DNA of 64,000 bases from Bacillota bacterium (GCA_023388055.1 JAEWGW010000003.1:1-64000), one strand, 5' to 3'. Positions 1 to 8,791 are shown, counted from the first letter of the stretch. The notes: generated from the sequence alone by a model not told the origin. Translations and numbers: made by a program.

Positions 1-15
1 TATGCTAGTAGTCAA
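1..15 (-). CDS. Possible first codons of a gene running off the left edge
   Basis: On the minus strand an AAAGGAG ribosome binding site at 21-27 lies 5 bases before a TTG codon at 13-15, and the reading frame stays open to the window edge. The TTG overlaps the TGA stop of the small ORF that ends at base 12, a usual arrangement for coupled translation. Only five codons are visible, so the product cannot be named and the call may be wrong. Confidence 0.2.
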
Positions 16-101
16 GAGGTCTCCTTTCGTTGGTGTCGTCTCAACTTCAACGATACAGGAACCTCTTTTTGCTGTGCAACTCTTTTGGCATTTTGCCCCA
101 T
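12..101 (-). CDS. Possible short ORF (29 aa), unknown
   Basis: A small basic, hydrophilic peptide would start at the ATG at 99-101, preceded by a weak AAAGAAG site, and end in a TGA that overlaps the putative TTG start of the next gene. The frame is open further upstream to 242, but that part lies in an intergenic repeat and has no ribosome binding site. I do not recognise the peptide. It could equally be the degraded end of a larger gene. The coupling with the edge gene is the only argument for it. Confidence 0.2.
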   Translation of the reverse strand: MGQNAKRVAQQKEVPVSLKLRRHQRKETS

Positions 102-129
102 GTTAACTTCTTTGCAAGTCCACTGCAAC

Positions 130-262
130 AAACGGACCCAGATGACGCTATTTGGCGCAAAGCCCCCAGTTTTAACACCAAAATCGTCAAATAGAGGCTC
201 CTGAGTCCGCAAGAAACTCAATAAAGCCGTTTCCCGCAACATAGCGGAACGTCAGTCCGTTA
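130..262. repeat. Partial four-armed intergenic element (three of four arms)
   Basis: One direct arm (AACGGAC near 131, followed by GCTATTT) is matched by two inverted arms ending near 212 and 262 (AAATAG...GTCCG and ATAGCG...GTCCGTTA). The inverted arms are exactly 50 bp apart and the inner span from direct arm to first inverted arm is 83 bp. These are the same distances as in the complete 183 bp elements elsewhere in this window. The first direct arm, expected near base 80, is not recognisable, so this copy looks decayed or truncated. Nothing else is seen between 102 and 402. Confidence 0.45.
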
Positions 263-402
263 GCTTGCTTTATACCAACTTTGGCTCAACGGCCTCTTCC
301 TCCACATTGTCTCTTATGGCCCCATGTCCTCCCACAGCCCCTTCGTCAGCATAGCCTCCTGATCCCGCGCTCCTATCTCCCTCGTAACGGACTCAATTGC
401 CG

Positions 403-2271
403 TTATTTGGAAGACTCAGCCCCGCAAAAACGGAGCACCTGGCTCTTAATGTTCTCCACCGTCTCGTACTCAAAGGTAAACTTCGGCAGCGTGGTCACAT
501 GGAGCAGGTGACGGTCATCCTGGAAGGCCTGGAGCAGCGTCCCCCTGATATCCTCAGCCAGATCCGGATGGGCTTTGGCCAGCCGCATCAGCGCCACCGC
601 CGCATGGGAGATGATCTGGTAATACAGCTCATTGAAGTTTTTGCTGGTATTCAGCTTGTAGCTGGGCTCCTTAATCTCGTGGTACAGCGACTTGTTATAT
701 TCCGCTTCATCACAGAGGATTTCCCGGAGCAGCGGCAGGCTGTCCCTGTTTCCCAGCTTGCCGAGCACATATATGGCAATAACGCTGCGGAACTGGTTGG
801 TGCGGCGGCAGTCCTTGTAATAGAAGGCGTCCCGCTCCCTGACAATCTCCCTGAGCACTGGAGCGGCAGCCGGATCACTAGTCAGCCCCAGGCTGATGGC
901 GGAGGCATACCGCAGCAGACGATCCTCCGAGGTAAGCCAGTCCTTCAGAGAAGGAGCAATCGTCGCACCCAGCAGCTTGCAGGAGTAAATGGCGACTCCC
1001 GGCTTGTCGGTAGAAAGCTCCGCCTTGATGGCCGCAGGGTCTGTCATCCAGCGGATTTCCTCGCGGCGGAAGGAATCGTCGAACCAGATGCCCTTATTAT
1101 GCTCCTCCGTGAGACAGCCGGTGGCCTCCAGTATCTCCTTGATCCGGCTGTAGGGCACCTGAGCCGGTGCAACACCGTCCAGAGCAGCCAAAGCAGCCAC
1201 AACACCTGCGCTTTCACCGCATTTCTGCATATCCCGCTGCATCCGCAGAAGACTGGCAACATCATGGTCCATACCCACATGGCGTCCTGCAACCAGTAGA
1301 TTTCGGAAACCTTTGGGCATCATGGAGCGTAGGGTTACAGGAACGGTGAAGCACACGGTGCTTAGATTGGCCGCTACATACAAATCCTGCAGTTCATCGG
1401 TTTCCAATGCATGATCCTTTCCGTGTTTGTCAAAATCGCAGTAACCGTAGAATAAGGGCTCTTCCTCATGCAGCCCTGCGATAACCTCAGCAATGGTAAT
1501 ATTCTTCTCGGCGTCGATGATCCGGCCTTCCCGGATGCCAATGAAAGGGGCGAAGAACATCACCCGCTTCTTCTCGTCGCTAAACTCCTCGAGCAATTGG
1601 TTGGCATGGGCCTGAAGAATGCCCTGGGACAGCTCAAAGGGGTCATACTGGTTCACATATCCGCTGTCGTGATTGGTCCTGGTTATAGTGCCGTTTTCTT
1701 GCAGCCACACTTTGACACTGGTGAAGGGTCTGGTTTTGCCGTCGGATTCCCGTCCGGTTTGGGTGGCGCAGCCCGCCAGCGTGACAACAGAGGAATCGGC
1801 GGTGGCGTCGATCAGCACCTTGCAGCCCACATTCCATCGTTTTCCGCCCGTCAGCAGGGAGACCCCCTTGATCGTGCTGCCCTCCATATAAACGCCGGTT
1901 ACCACCGTGTCCAGGGATAGCCTGCCGCCCTTCTCGGCGATCCGGTTCTCCATGATGTATTTCTTCGCTTCTACCCGGTCCAGAAAATGCTCCCTGCCTA
2001 TAGCCTGTGCCTCTTTATCAATGTCCACATGGAGCCCGCCGTCCAGACCGTAATAATAGCTGGACACATACCCCATTGTGCCCATGCCGCCGATTCCGGG
2101 CAGACGGTCCACTCCCAGGGTGTTTGCCCCCTGAGCCGCAGCTGCAATCACAGCAAGCGCTCCGGCCGTGCCTACACCGGCCACCAGCACATCCACCTGC
2201 TCTGCAAACACGGTCGCATCTGCCTTTGTTTCCTTCAGAACACTGTTCACCATTCTTCTGTAGGTCAGCAT
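403..2271 (-). CDS. FAD-dependent oxidoreductase with HEAT-like C-terminus
   Basis: A 622-residue flavoprotein of the FAD_oxidored type. The dinucleotide-binding fold is at about residues 26-60 (DVLVAGVGTAGALAVIAAA, a Rossmann GxGxxG variant), with a second FAD-contacting segment NLLVAGRHVGMDHDVAS at about 325-345. The last ~150 residues look like short paired helices (LLRYASAISLGL..., PLLREIL...), as in HEAT-type repeats. The start overlaps the stop of the upstream gene in ATGCTGA, with AAGGAG nine bases before it, so the two genes are translationally coupled. Proteins of this family oxidise small organic substrates; the substrate here is unknown. The divergent AraC regulator is its likely controller. 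Confidence 0.8.
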   Translation of the reverse strand: MLTYRRMVNSVLKETKADATVFAEQVDVLVAGVGTAGALAVIAAAAQGANTLGVDRLPGIGGMGTMGYVSSYYYGLDGGLHVDIDKEAQAIGREHFLDRVEAKKYIMENRIAEKGGRLSLDTVVTGVYMEGSTIKGVSLLTGGKRWNVGCKVLIDATADSSVVTLAGCATQTGRESDGKTRPFTSVKVWLQENGTITRTNHDSGYVNQYDPFELSQGILQAHANQLLEEFSDEKKRVMFFAPFIGIREGRIIDAEKNITIAEVIAGLHEEEPLFYGYCDFDKHGKDHALETDELQDLYVAANLSTVCFTVPVTLRSMMPKGFRNLLVAGRHVGMDHDVASLLRMQRDMQKCGESAGVVAALAALDGVAPAQVPYSRIKEILEATGCLTEEHNKGIWFDDSFRREEIRWMTDPAAIKAELSTDKPGVAIYSCKLLGATIAPSLKDWLTSEDRLLRYASAISLGLTSDPAAAPVLREIVRERDAFYYKDCRRTNQFRSVIAIYVLGKLGNRDSLPLLREILCDEAEYNKSLYHEIKEPSYKLNTSKNFNELYYQIISHAAVALMRLAKAHPDLAEDIRGTLLQAFQDDRHLLHVTTLPKFTFEYETVENIKSQVLRFCGAESSK

Positions 2272-2981
2272 GCCAGCAAGCTCCTTCCCAATTGAATTCC
2301 CGCCGTTTGGCTTTCCTCCGGCCCTGCGTATGCTGTGGAGATCAAATGGATATGGCTATCCTCTGCATGGACTTCCTTCTTCTCTATAGTCGCCTCAAAA
2401 GCAAACGCAATGGCGGCGATTTTCCACTCCCCAAGAGCCTCCGGCCGGGAAAGCCAGGTTTCCACCAGACGATGCCGCGCTTCCGCCACCGTCTCCTTCT
2501 CCGAGCAGGCCAGCTTCAGAATAGCTGTGCTGTAAGCATGGTTTTTAGCTTCGGGAACCAGGCTGAAGGCCTCCCATTCCACTTCCGGCACGGGTTTGCC
2601 CTGCTGCTGGATCAGAAGCGCATTCAAGGATTTACTCTGTAGCTGAACCTCCGGCGCTTCCGCTGTGGTGTTTACCAACCGGGCTGCTTCCACCGTCTGA
2701 AAGCCTGCTGTGTTGTAGAGCTCCAGCACATAGCTGCCTTCCTTACCGCGCGTCATTCCGGCTATCTCCGTACCCAGCAGCACATCCGCCTTCAGCTCCT
2801 TGAACGCCTTATGATAAATTGCCCCCTGAGCATACACCTCCGGCTGCCGGAATGTATGAACAAACTCATAGGCCACCATTTCTGTTTTGTTGACGATCAG
2901 GGTGCTCAGACTGGACTCCACCGTTTTCGCCAATCCCAGGGCGGCTGCCGTGGCTCCGATAATCACCAGATCATACTTCAT
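2265..2981 (-). CDS. Short Rossmann-fold flavoprotein-like protein
   Basis: A 238-residue protein whose N-terminus MKYDLVIIGATAAALGLAK looks like a nucleotide-binding beta-alpha-beta unit, although the usual GxGxxG is altered to GATAAA. It is too short for a complete FAD-dependent oxidoreductase. It is translated from a strong AAAGGAGG site 8 bases before the ATG and its stop overlaps the start of the large oxidoreductase downstream. It probably serves as a partner or accessory to that enzyme. Its own catalytic competence is doubtful because of the changed glycine motif. I do not recognise a named family. Confidence 0.6.
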   Translation of the reverse strand: MKYDLVIIGATAAALGLAKTVESSLSTLIVNKTEMVAYEFVHTFRQPEVYAQGAIYHKAFKELKADVLLGTEIAGMTRGKEGSYVLELYNTAGFQTVEAARLVNTTAEAPEVQLQSKSLNALLIQQQGKPVPEVEWEAFSLVPEAKNHAYSTAILKLACSEKETVAEARHRLVETWLSRPEALGEWKIAAIAFAFEATIEKKEVHAEDSHIHLISTAYAGPEESQTAGIQLGRSLLAC

Positions 2982-3136
2982 TCCAGCTTCCTCCTTTTAG
3001 AGCGGAAGATCATGTGCATCTCCACTTTTATGCGGCTTGTGATACTGCCGTTATGGCTTTATCATATAAATAATTCCGGATTTCCTCGTCTACTCTTTTG
3101 ACGGAAGTCTCTACTTTTTTGCAAGGAGGGTCAGGC

Positions 3137-3943
3137 ATGGAGCATGAACCGAGCATTTGGATTTACCCCAAATCATTCACCAACCAGACCATCTCCCAGA
3201 AGCCCCACGTCTCCCACCGCTTCAAAGCCGTCTGGATCAGGAAGGGCAGCGGCTTCTGGAATATTGCCGGGGATGTATGCACGGTCAAGGCAAACGACTT
3301 GGTTCTGTTAAACAATGAGGAAGAGCGGGTCATTGAACAGGTTACCTCGGACGAACATCTGGAATTTTTCATTATGGAATTCGAACCGCGCCTCCTCTTC
3401 GACTCCGGCCTGCTGCCCCTGTTCACAGAGCAGGTCAACGGTTATGCCCACCGGATTGTTTCAGCAGACAAAGCAATGTTATATATCCTGGAGCGCATCA
3501 GCGAGGAACACACCCACCGGGATAGCTTCACCAACCTGATTATGGTTTCCGGCGTCATGCACCTGTTGGCTTTATCCGCCAGACGGACCGGCTTCACTCC
3601 CGGCGGCGGGGCGCGGGTGAACCCGCTGATGAAGCAGGTGCTGGCTTATATCGACGAGCACTATACCCGGAGGATTACGCTGGAGGAGCTGGCAGGAATC
3701 GCACATATGAGCAGCACCGCCTTTTCCCGTTATTTCACCAAATACAACGGCATCGGTCCCGCCCAATACATCAAGCGCAAGCGCATCGCTCAGGCTATCC
3801 GGCTTCTGGAGGAGACCGACCGGACCATTCTGGATATTGCCATGGACTGCGGCTTCCAGAACATCTCCAACTTCTACAAGGCCTTCCACAGCCTGACCCG
3901 CCGGGTGCCCGGAAATTACCGTCCAAACCGCGGGGAAAAGTGA
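3137..3943 (+). CDS. AraC family transcriptional regulator
   Basis: A 268-residue regulator with an N-terminal cupin-like sensing domain (about residues 20-130) and a C-terminal double helix-turn-helix (about 165-265). The second part reads EELAGIAHMSSTAFSRYF and later ILDIAMDCGFQNISNFYKAF, both classic AraC/XylS helices. The start at 3137 is chosen because AAGGAGGG ends 6 bases before that ATG; an earlier in-frame ATG at 3098 has no such site. It is divergent from the two oxidoreductase genes with about 155 bp between them, so it probably activates or represses that operon in response to a small ligand, often a sugar in this subfamily. Confidence 0.85.
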   Translation: MEHEPSIWIYPKSFTNQTISQKPHVSHRFKAVWIRKGSGFWNIAGDVCTVKANDLVLLNNEEERVIEQVTSDEHLEFFIMEFEPRLLFDSGLLPLFTEQVNGYAHRIVSADKAMLYILERISEEHTHRDSFTNLIMVSGVMHLLALSARRTGFTPGGGARVNPLMKQVLAYIDEHYTRRITLEELAGIAHMSSTAFSRYFTKYNGIGPAQYIKRKRIAQAIRLLEETDRTILDIAMDCGFQNISNFYKAFHSLTRRVPGNYRPNRGEK

Positions 3944-4173
3944 TGGCTGATACAAGCATCAGCTAATCACGAAACAAACAGGTCCGGGACGTTTTACCAG
4001 GTTAATGTTTCATAACCTCAAGGTTTAACCTGCCGTATTCGCCAACGGATCTGTACCTATCGAAGGGATGCTGTCACTGTAACTACACCCTTGCGTTGGC
4101 CGGAGGTGTAAGACCTGCAAAACCTCAACAAATTTACTGAATAAGGAGGAGCTGCAGCATAAACACGCAAAAC
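3944..4173. other. Unexplained intergenic stretch before a terminator
   Basis: No credible ORF. The stretch contains several short complementary pieces (for example AGGTT...AACCT near 3990-4030 and TACACC...GGTGTA near 4084-4110) and an AAGGAGG at 4144 with no start codon after it. It could be a structured 3' untranslated region of the AraC gene or a decayed gene. I compared it by eye with common riboswitch cores and found no match. Confidence 0.3.
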
Positions 4174-4206
4174 AAGCCGGGAACCTCCGCTCCCGGCTTG
4201 CTTTTT
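4174..4206 (+). terminator. Rho-independent terminator
   Basis: The stem AAGCCGGGA / TCCCGGCTT closes an eight-base loop and is followed by CTTTTT. It lies about 230 bp after the AraC stop codon and probably ends that transcript. Confidence 0.8.
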
Positions 4207-4452
4207 CACACGTATGATTAGTTGGCTGGTTGACTCTGGTCAGTAGGCGGATTTAAAGGGTTTTTCCTTCGTGACTACACGCGCCTCCGTCCGCTTTATC
4301 GCCCTCTTGAGCTCCAACCGTTCTTCCACAAACCTAAGCCTTTTCCCTATCACCACACGCTCATCCGCTTGCTCTACGCTGATTTGGCCTTCAAGGTTTT
4401 TTGTACATGGAGTTAGAACTATTAAGCAGCTTCGGCCCGCGGCCTCAGGGTT

Positions 4453-4635
4453 TAACGGAACTGAGCGACTCTTAGCGGGGGAAAATCGGCCGATTCGAAT
4501 TCTTACGGAACTGAGCGACTCTTAGCGGGGCTCACAAGCCGTTGGAGAGTTATTTCCCCCCGCTAAGGGCTTCACAGTTCCGTTAAAACTTCAAAAGGTC
4601 AAAATTCACGCTGTAAGGTCCTCATAGTTCCGTTA
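4453..4635. repeat. Four-armed 183 bp element, family A, copy 1
   Basis: Direct arms start at 4453 and 4503 (TAACGGAACTGAGCGACT then CTTAG); inverted arms end at 4585 and 4635 (CTAAG...AGTTCCGTTA). The offset is 50 bp in each pair, the inner span is 83 bp and the total is 183 bp. Sequences between arms are unrelated to those of other copies. It sits between the convergent AraC and diguanylate cyclase genes. The rest of the gap up to 4844 is cytosine-rich low-complexity sequence with nothing recognisable. Confidence 0.8.
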
Positions 4636-4844
4636 CGCCAGTCGGACACTCGCCAGGCTGCATGGCTCGGTTTCGCCGTCCGTCCGCCCCGTCGCGCAGT
4701 TACACTCGTTCATCGGCCTGTTCGCACACCTACCCACCAGTCACTCGCTCGTCAGCTGGCTCTTTCAGTCATCCGCCATCCCGTCCACTTGTTCCCCCAG
4801 CCGTCCACTTATTCCGCTGATCCGCCCCCCACCGCGTCACCACT

Positions 4845-6401
4845 TTACCCGATTAAATCCTCAGCCTCCGTCTCTCCTTGCCCGTTCTCCCAGAGAGCCG
4901 CCCGGTTCCGGCCGCCATGTTTGGCGATGTACAACGCCTGGTCCGCCCGCTGCAGCAGCTCCTCCCGGATGGAGCCTACCTCCTGGGGAGAGTGGATGGC
5001 TATGCCAATGCTCAATGTTACGCAGCTGGAAACCGAGGAGCCGGCATGGAGCAGGGCCAGTCCGCTAACCGCATCCCGGATGCCGCCGGCAATGTCCATC
5101 GCCTTCAAGCTGTCCGCCTCCGGCACCACCACCGCAAACTCCTCCCCGCCGTACCGGCAGGCGATCCCCCCTGCCGCGGCAGCCTGGGCCTCCAGCGCTA
5201 AGGCGATTCTTTTGAGACAATGGTCACCGGCCAGATGCCCGTATGTATCGTTGTACGCCTTGAAATAATCAATATCCAGCAACAGCACCGCCAGCGGAGC
5301 ACCAGAATCCTGCGCCCGGTCCCAGAACATCCGGTAATACAGATCCATTCCCCGCCGGTTATAGATGCCTGTCAGCCCGTCCGAGACGGAAAGCCGCTCC
5401 AGCTTCTGATTCGCCTCCAGCAGCGCCCTCTCCGACTCCTTGCGCAGGGAGATATCCCGGGCCACCGCCAGACAGACCAGCTGCCCCGACAGCCGCAGCA
5501 TCCTTCCCGATATTTCCACCAGAATGAAGCTGCCGTCCTTACGCACCAGACTCCACTCGAACATCCGCTGCTCCCCCTTCAGAAGGCAGCTGTTCTCCGT
5601 ATCCCGCTCCAGAGCCAAAAACGCCGGATCATACATATCCTTGGGCGAAAGCGCCAGCAGCTCGTCCCGTTCATAACCCAATGCTTGAGCAGCTGCCATA
5701 TTCGCATCCAGAATCCGCTGCGGCTGGCCCTCCTCTACTGTAAAGAGGTACACCAGATCATGGGCGCTGTGAAACAGCTGGCGGTATTTTTCCCCGTTGT
5801 ACTGGGCTTCGGCGTACAGTTCATTGACCCGGGCCAACTGGCTGTGCAGCAGGTAACAAAGCCCGATAACAGGCAGAGAGACCACGATATAATACGTCAT
5901 CGACCGGAACAGAAGACCGTCGGAAGGAAGCACAATCGCATAGGTGGCAAAGATGATCAGATAACTGATGATGTAACCCGACAGCCAGGTGGTCAAACGG
6001 TACACGGGAAGACGGCGCACCAGAAGAATGCTGGCCAGCATGGTCGCCAAGGCGCTGAGTAAGCCAACAATCGAGGCCATATAAATCCCGCCTTGAGCCA
6101 GCCGGGCTGCGGCAATAAAGCCGGTGGCGATCAGAGCGGCATTGGGCCCGCCCAGCAGGGCTGCCAACAGAATACCGATATTGCGCAGATCCAGGCGTAC
6201 GCCACCCTCCAGTAAAACCGAAGAAACCACCAGTAAAACGCCGGCGGTTCCAAACAAAATCCCGGTGGTTACGCTGCATACGCTATCCCCGGAGGCGCCC
6301 TGCCTGCCTTGGCCCTCACGCTGGGCCCGCAAGATCAGCAGGTAGTGCCCGAATACACAAAGGAGCAAAATGGATGCATTGGAGATAAAAGGCTGGATCA
6401 T
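4845..6401 (-). CDS. Membrane diguanylate cyclase with 5TM sensor and PAS domain
   Basis: A 518-residue protein that should make cyclic di-GMP. The N-terminal ~180 residues hold five to six hydrophobic segments of the 5TMR-LYT sensor type (the stretch after DLRNIGILLAALLGGP is typical). A PAS domain follows at about 205-325 (EKYRQLFHSAHDLVYLF, DANMAAAQALGYERDEL). The GGDEF domain occupies about 340-505, with the signature motif as GGEEF in RYGGEEFAVVVPE, which is an active variant, and DGLTGIYNRRG at its start. The start ATG has AAGGGG 8 bases upstream. The gene stands alone; the signal it senses is unknown. Confidence 0.9.
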   Translation of the reverse strand: MIQPFISNASILLLCVFGHYLLILRAQREGQGRQGASGDSVCSVTTGILFGTAGVLLVVSSVLLEGGVRLDLRNIGILLAALLGGPNAALIATGFIAAARLAQGGIYMASIVGLLSALATMLASILLVRRLPVYRLTTWLSGYIISYLIIFATYAIVLPSDGLLFRSMTYYIVVSLPVIGLCYLLHSQLARVNELYAEAQYNGEKYRQLFHSAHDLVYLFTVEEGQPQRILDANMAAAQALGYERDELLALSPKDMYDPAFLALERDTENSCLLKGEQRMFEWSLVRKDGSFILVEISGRMLRLSGQLVCLAVARDISLRKESERALLEANQKLERLSVSDGLTGIYNRRGMDLYYRMFWDRAQDSGAPLAVLLLDIDYFKAYNDTYGHLAGDHCLKRIALALEAQAAAAGGIACRYGGEEFAVVVPEADSLKAMDIAGGIRDAVSGLALLHAGSSVSSCVTLSIGIAIHSPQEVGSIREELLQRADQALYIAKHGGRNRAALWENGQGETEAEDLIG

Positions 6402-6577
6402 AAAGCATACCCCTTCGGCTCGTACGTAATATACAATTACAGTTCGCTCGAAAGAACTTCGATTCCTTCTTTTTAACCATCTCCAAGTCAGATTTAAACA
6501 AATTTTTAGCTAAATCTGAAACTTTCTTTGCTCCTTTTGTCCTATTCCCAGTTATCTCCTTCTGCGGGGGCGAACGG

Positions 6578-7876
6578 TCAAATCAATAAATTAAACAGAA
6601 CCGGATCTTTATTCAATTCTATGTAGGATATTCCTTTTTTGACCATACGTTCCATTAAAGGCTCGTAATCCTCCCGGTTCTTCAGCTCGATGCCCACCAG
6701 GGCGGGGCCGTTGTCCTTGTTATGCTTTTTGGTGTATTCGAACCGGACAATATCGTCGTTGGGACCCAGCACCTCATCCAGGAACTCCCGGAGGGCTCCT
6801 GCCCGCTGGGGGAAGTTGACGGTGAAATAATGCTTCAGCCCCTCATGGATCAGGGAACGTTCCTTGATCTCCTGCATCCGGTCGATATCGTTATTGCCGC
6901 CGCTGACAATACAAACCACCCGCTTGCCGCGGATTTCCTCCTTCATGCTGTCCAGCGCGGCGATGGACAAGGCCCCTGCCGGCTCGGCCACAATGGCGTT
7001 GTGGTTGTACAGCTCCAGGATGGTGGTGCATACCTTACCCTCCGGCACCAGCACAATACCGTCCAGAAGCTGTCTGCAGATGTCATAGGTCAGCTGGCCA
7101 ACCCGCTTAACCGCCGCTCCGTCCACAAATTTGTCGATCTGGTCCAGGGTCACTACCTGATCCTGGGCAAAAGCCTCGGTCATGGAGGCCGCCCCCTCCG
7201 GCTCCACACCGATCAGCCGGGTTCCCGGACTCACCGTTTTGACGTAAGCCCCTACCCCTGCGGATAAGCCGCCGCCGCCAATAGTTACGAACAGATAATC
7301 CACCGGCCCTTGGCTGTCCTCCAAAATTTCCATACCTACAGTACCATTGCCGGCAATAATACCCGGATCGTCAAAAGGATGGATAAACACCAGTCCCTCC
7401 GACCGGCAGGCATTCATGGCTTCGGCGAAGGCATCGTCGAAGGTGTCTCCGGTCAGAATAACCTCCACCGAAGCACCGCCGAACATACGCACCTGGCTCA
7501 CCTTTTGGCCAGGTGTGGTGCTGGGCATGTAGATTTTGCCGCGAATGCCAAGGGCGTTGCAGGAATAAGCCACACCTTGGGCATGATTGCCCGCGCTGGC
7601 GCAGACGATTCCCCTTTGGCGCTCCTCCTCGGAGAGGCTGCGGATTTTGTGGTAGGCGCCGCGGATTTTGAAGGAACGGACCACTTGAAGATCCTCCCGC
7701 TTCAGGAAAACCTCACAGCCGTATTTCTTGGACAGATACGGGTCCCGCAGCAGGGGAGTTCTGCGGATGACCTCCTTCAGCGCATGATGCGCCAGGATGA
7801 TTTCGCCCATTCCCACAGTTTGGGTTTGGGCTTGGCCTGATGAGCCGGAATTGGAGCCGGAATTGGTGTTTGCCAT
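6578..7876 (-). CDS. ilvA: Threonine ammonia-lyase (threonine deaminase)
   Basis: Converts threonine to 2-oxobutanoate and ammonia, the first committed step of isoleucine synthesis. The PLP fold covers about residues 25-335, with the cofactor lysine in SFKIRGAY and the phosphate-binding glycine loop in IGGGGLSAGVG. A C-terminal ACT-like regulatory domain follows (HYFTVNFPQRAGALREFL to the end). At 432 residues it matches the short single-ACT biosynthetic form. The first ~20 residues are a serine/glycine/glutamine-rich extension. GGAGGT lies 8 bases before the ATG. An isoleucine T-box lies about 485 bp upstream on the same strand, so expression should rise when uncharged tRNA-Ile accumulates. 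Confidence 0.93.
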   Translation of the reverse strand: MANTNSGSNSGSSGQAQTQTVGMGEIILAHHALKEVIRRTPLLRDPYLSKKYGCEVFLKREDLQVVRSFKIRGAYHKIRSLSEEERQRGIVCASAGNHAQGVAYSCNALGIRGKIYMPSTTPGQKVSQVRMFGGASVEVILTGDTFDDAFAEAMNACRSEGLVFIHPFDDPGIIAGNGTVGMEILEDSQGPVDYLFVTIGGGGLSAGVGAYVKTVSPGTRLIGVEPEGAASMTEAFAQDQVVTLDQIDKFVDGAAVKRVGQLTYDICRQLLDGIVLVPEGKVCTTILELYNHNAIVAEPAGALSIAALDSMKEEIRGKRVVCIVSGGNNDIDRMQEIKERSLIHEGLKHYFTVNFPQRAGALREFLDEVLGPNDDIVRFEYTKKHNKDNGPALVGIELKNREDYEPLMERMVKKGISYIELNKDPVLFNLLI

Positions 7877-8019
7877 GGTGCTGTACCTCCATTTTCTTGA
7901 TTTACTCGTCTATATGAAGCAGTGAGTGTTCATTTGAAGAAGCGTTAGCGGACGGTCCGAACATGCAGATATGCTGGATTGATTGGTTTGCTAAATTGCC
8001 GGTTTCCGGTATGAGCTCA

Positions 8020-8200
8020 TCCTGCAAAAGTGCAGTTATTTTCACCGGGAATGACCTGGGCTGGGGCCCATCCTGCAAAAGTGCAGTTAAATTGCCCGTT
8101 TGACTGGCATTTGTGTAATTGGGATTAAAATAACTGCATTTTTGCAGGATAAATGGACTCACAGAGCATTTTCAGCAAAAATAACTGCACTTTTGCAGTA
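8020..8200. repeat. Four-armed element, family B, copy 1 (181 bp)
   Basis: Direct arms start at 8020 and 8071 (TCCTGCAAAAGTGCAGTTA); inverted arms end at 8149 and 8200 (TAACTGCAnTTTTGCAG). Offsets are 51 bp in each pair, the inner span is 79 bp and the total is 181 bp. Each arm also contains the small palindrome CTGCA-aaag-TGCAG. This copy lies inside the transcribed ilvA leader, between the T-box terminator and the coding region. Confidence 0.8.
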
Positions 8201-8361
8201 AGGCAGGCAGCAGTCGCACGCCGTATAAGCTGTGGCGCTTCGGCAGGGACGCTCAGATAGCGGCACCTGAGCGGTGGCGCCCGGACAATGCGCTTCACCA
8301 GCCGCCTTCCACTGCGGCTTACGCAGCCCGCCACCCGGGGCCGGCAGCCTGCCGGAACACA

Positions 8362-8735
8362 AAAAAGTCCCGTCCCCTAAGGGACGAGACTAAAATCTCG
8401 CGTTACCACCCTTGTTCCGCTCCCGGAGGATCCCACGGCCGGAGGACAACCCATCGCCCTCTCTCCGCCGGTCCCCAAAGGAAACAGCCACTCCATCCAC
8501 GCACACTGATGATGCGGGGCCCGTGTAACGGCAGGCAGCCGGCACAAGTCTACTTCCGCCAGAGTGCGTATAACCCGCTGGAGGGGTCTACCCCCGGAGT
8601 TTGCACACGCCCTTAGGCAGGTTCAACCGGCTTCTCGGAGATGATATTCGGCGGAGACCTCTCGCATTGGCTCGCAGCAATCGCCAACTCTCTGGGACGG
8701 AAGCTTCATCCGCGTACTCGTTCTCTTCAATGAAT
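8362..8735 (-). ncRNA. T-box riboswitch, isoleucine specific
   Basis: Read on the minus strand, the leader contains AGAGAG at the base of stem I and a specifier loop GAAUAUCAUCUCCGAG. The conserved T-box AAGGGTGGTAACGCGAG lies at 8397-8413, and a terminator (GTCCC...GGGAC then TTTTTT) ends at 8361. The specifier is AUC (8643-8645), followed by a purine, which decodes isoleucine. Uncharged tRNA-Ile should stabilise the antiterminator and allow transcription into ilvA. The 5' boundary is approximate. Confidence 0.9.
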
Positions 8736-8762
8736 TTCATGTTCCACTATCCTGTTGAATCA

Positions 8763-8791
8763 GTTATACAATCTTACGGCGCCGTTGTCAA
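8763..8791 (-). promoter_or_regulatory. Sigma-A promoter for the ilvA leader
   Basis: TTGACA at 8786-8791 and TATAAC at 8763-8768 are 17 bp apart on the minus strand. Transcription would start near 8756, just before the T-box stem I. The -35 box overlaps the last codon of the yezD-like gene, so ilvA has its own promoter directly behind the sulfate operon. Confidence 0.75.

Noticed and set aside
3944..4173. Cobalamin or other known riboswitch
   Set aside because: A CACTGTAA resembles part of the B12 box context, but the remaining conserved blocks are missing and no downstream gene on this strand would be controlled.
4453..4635. CRISPR-like array
   Set aside because: About 23 bp repeats with 27 bp gaps look CRISPR-like, but only two repeats share an orientation, the other two are inverted, and no cas gene is present anywhere in the window.
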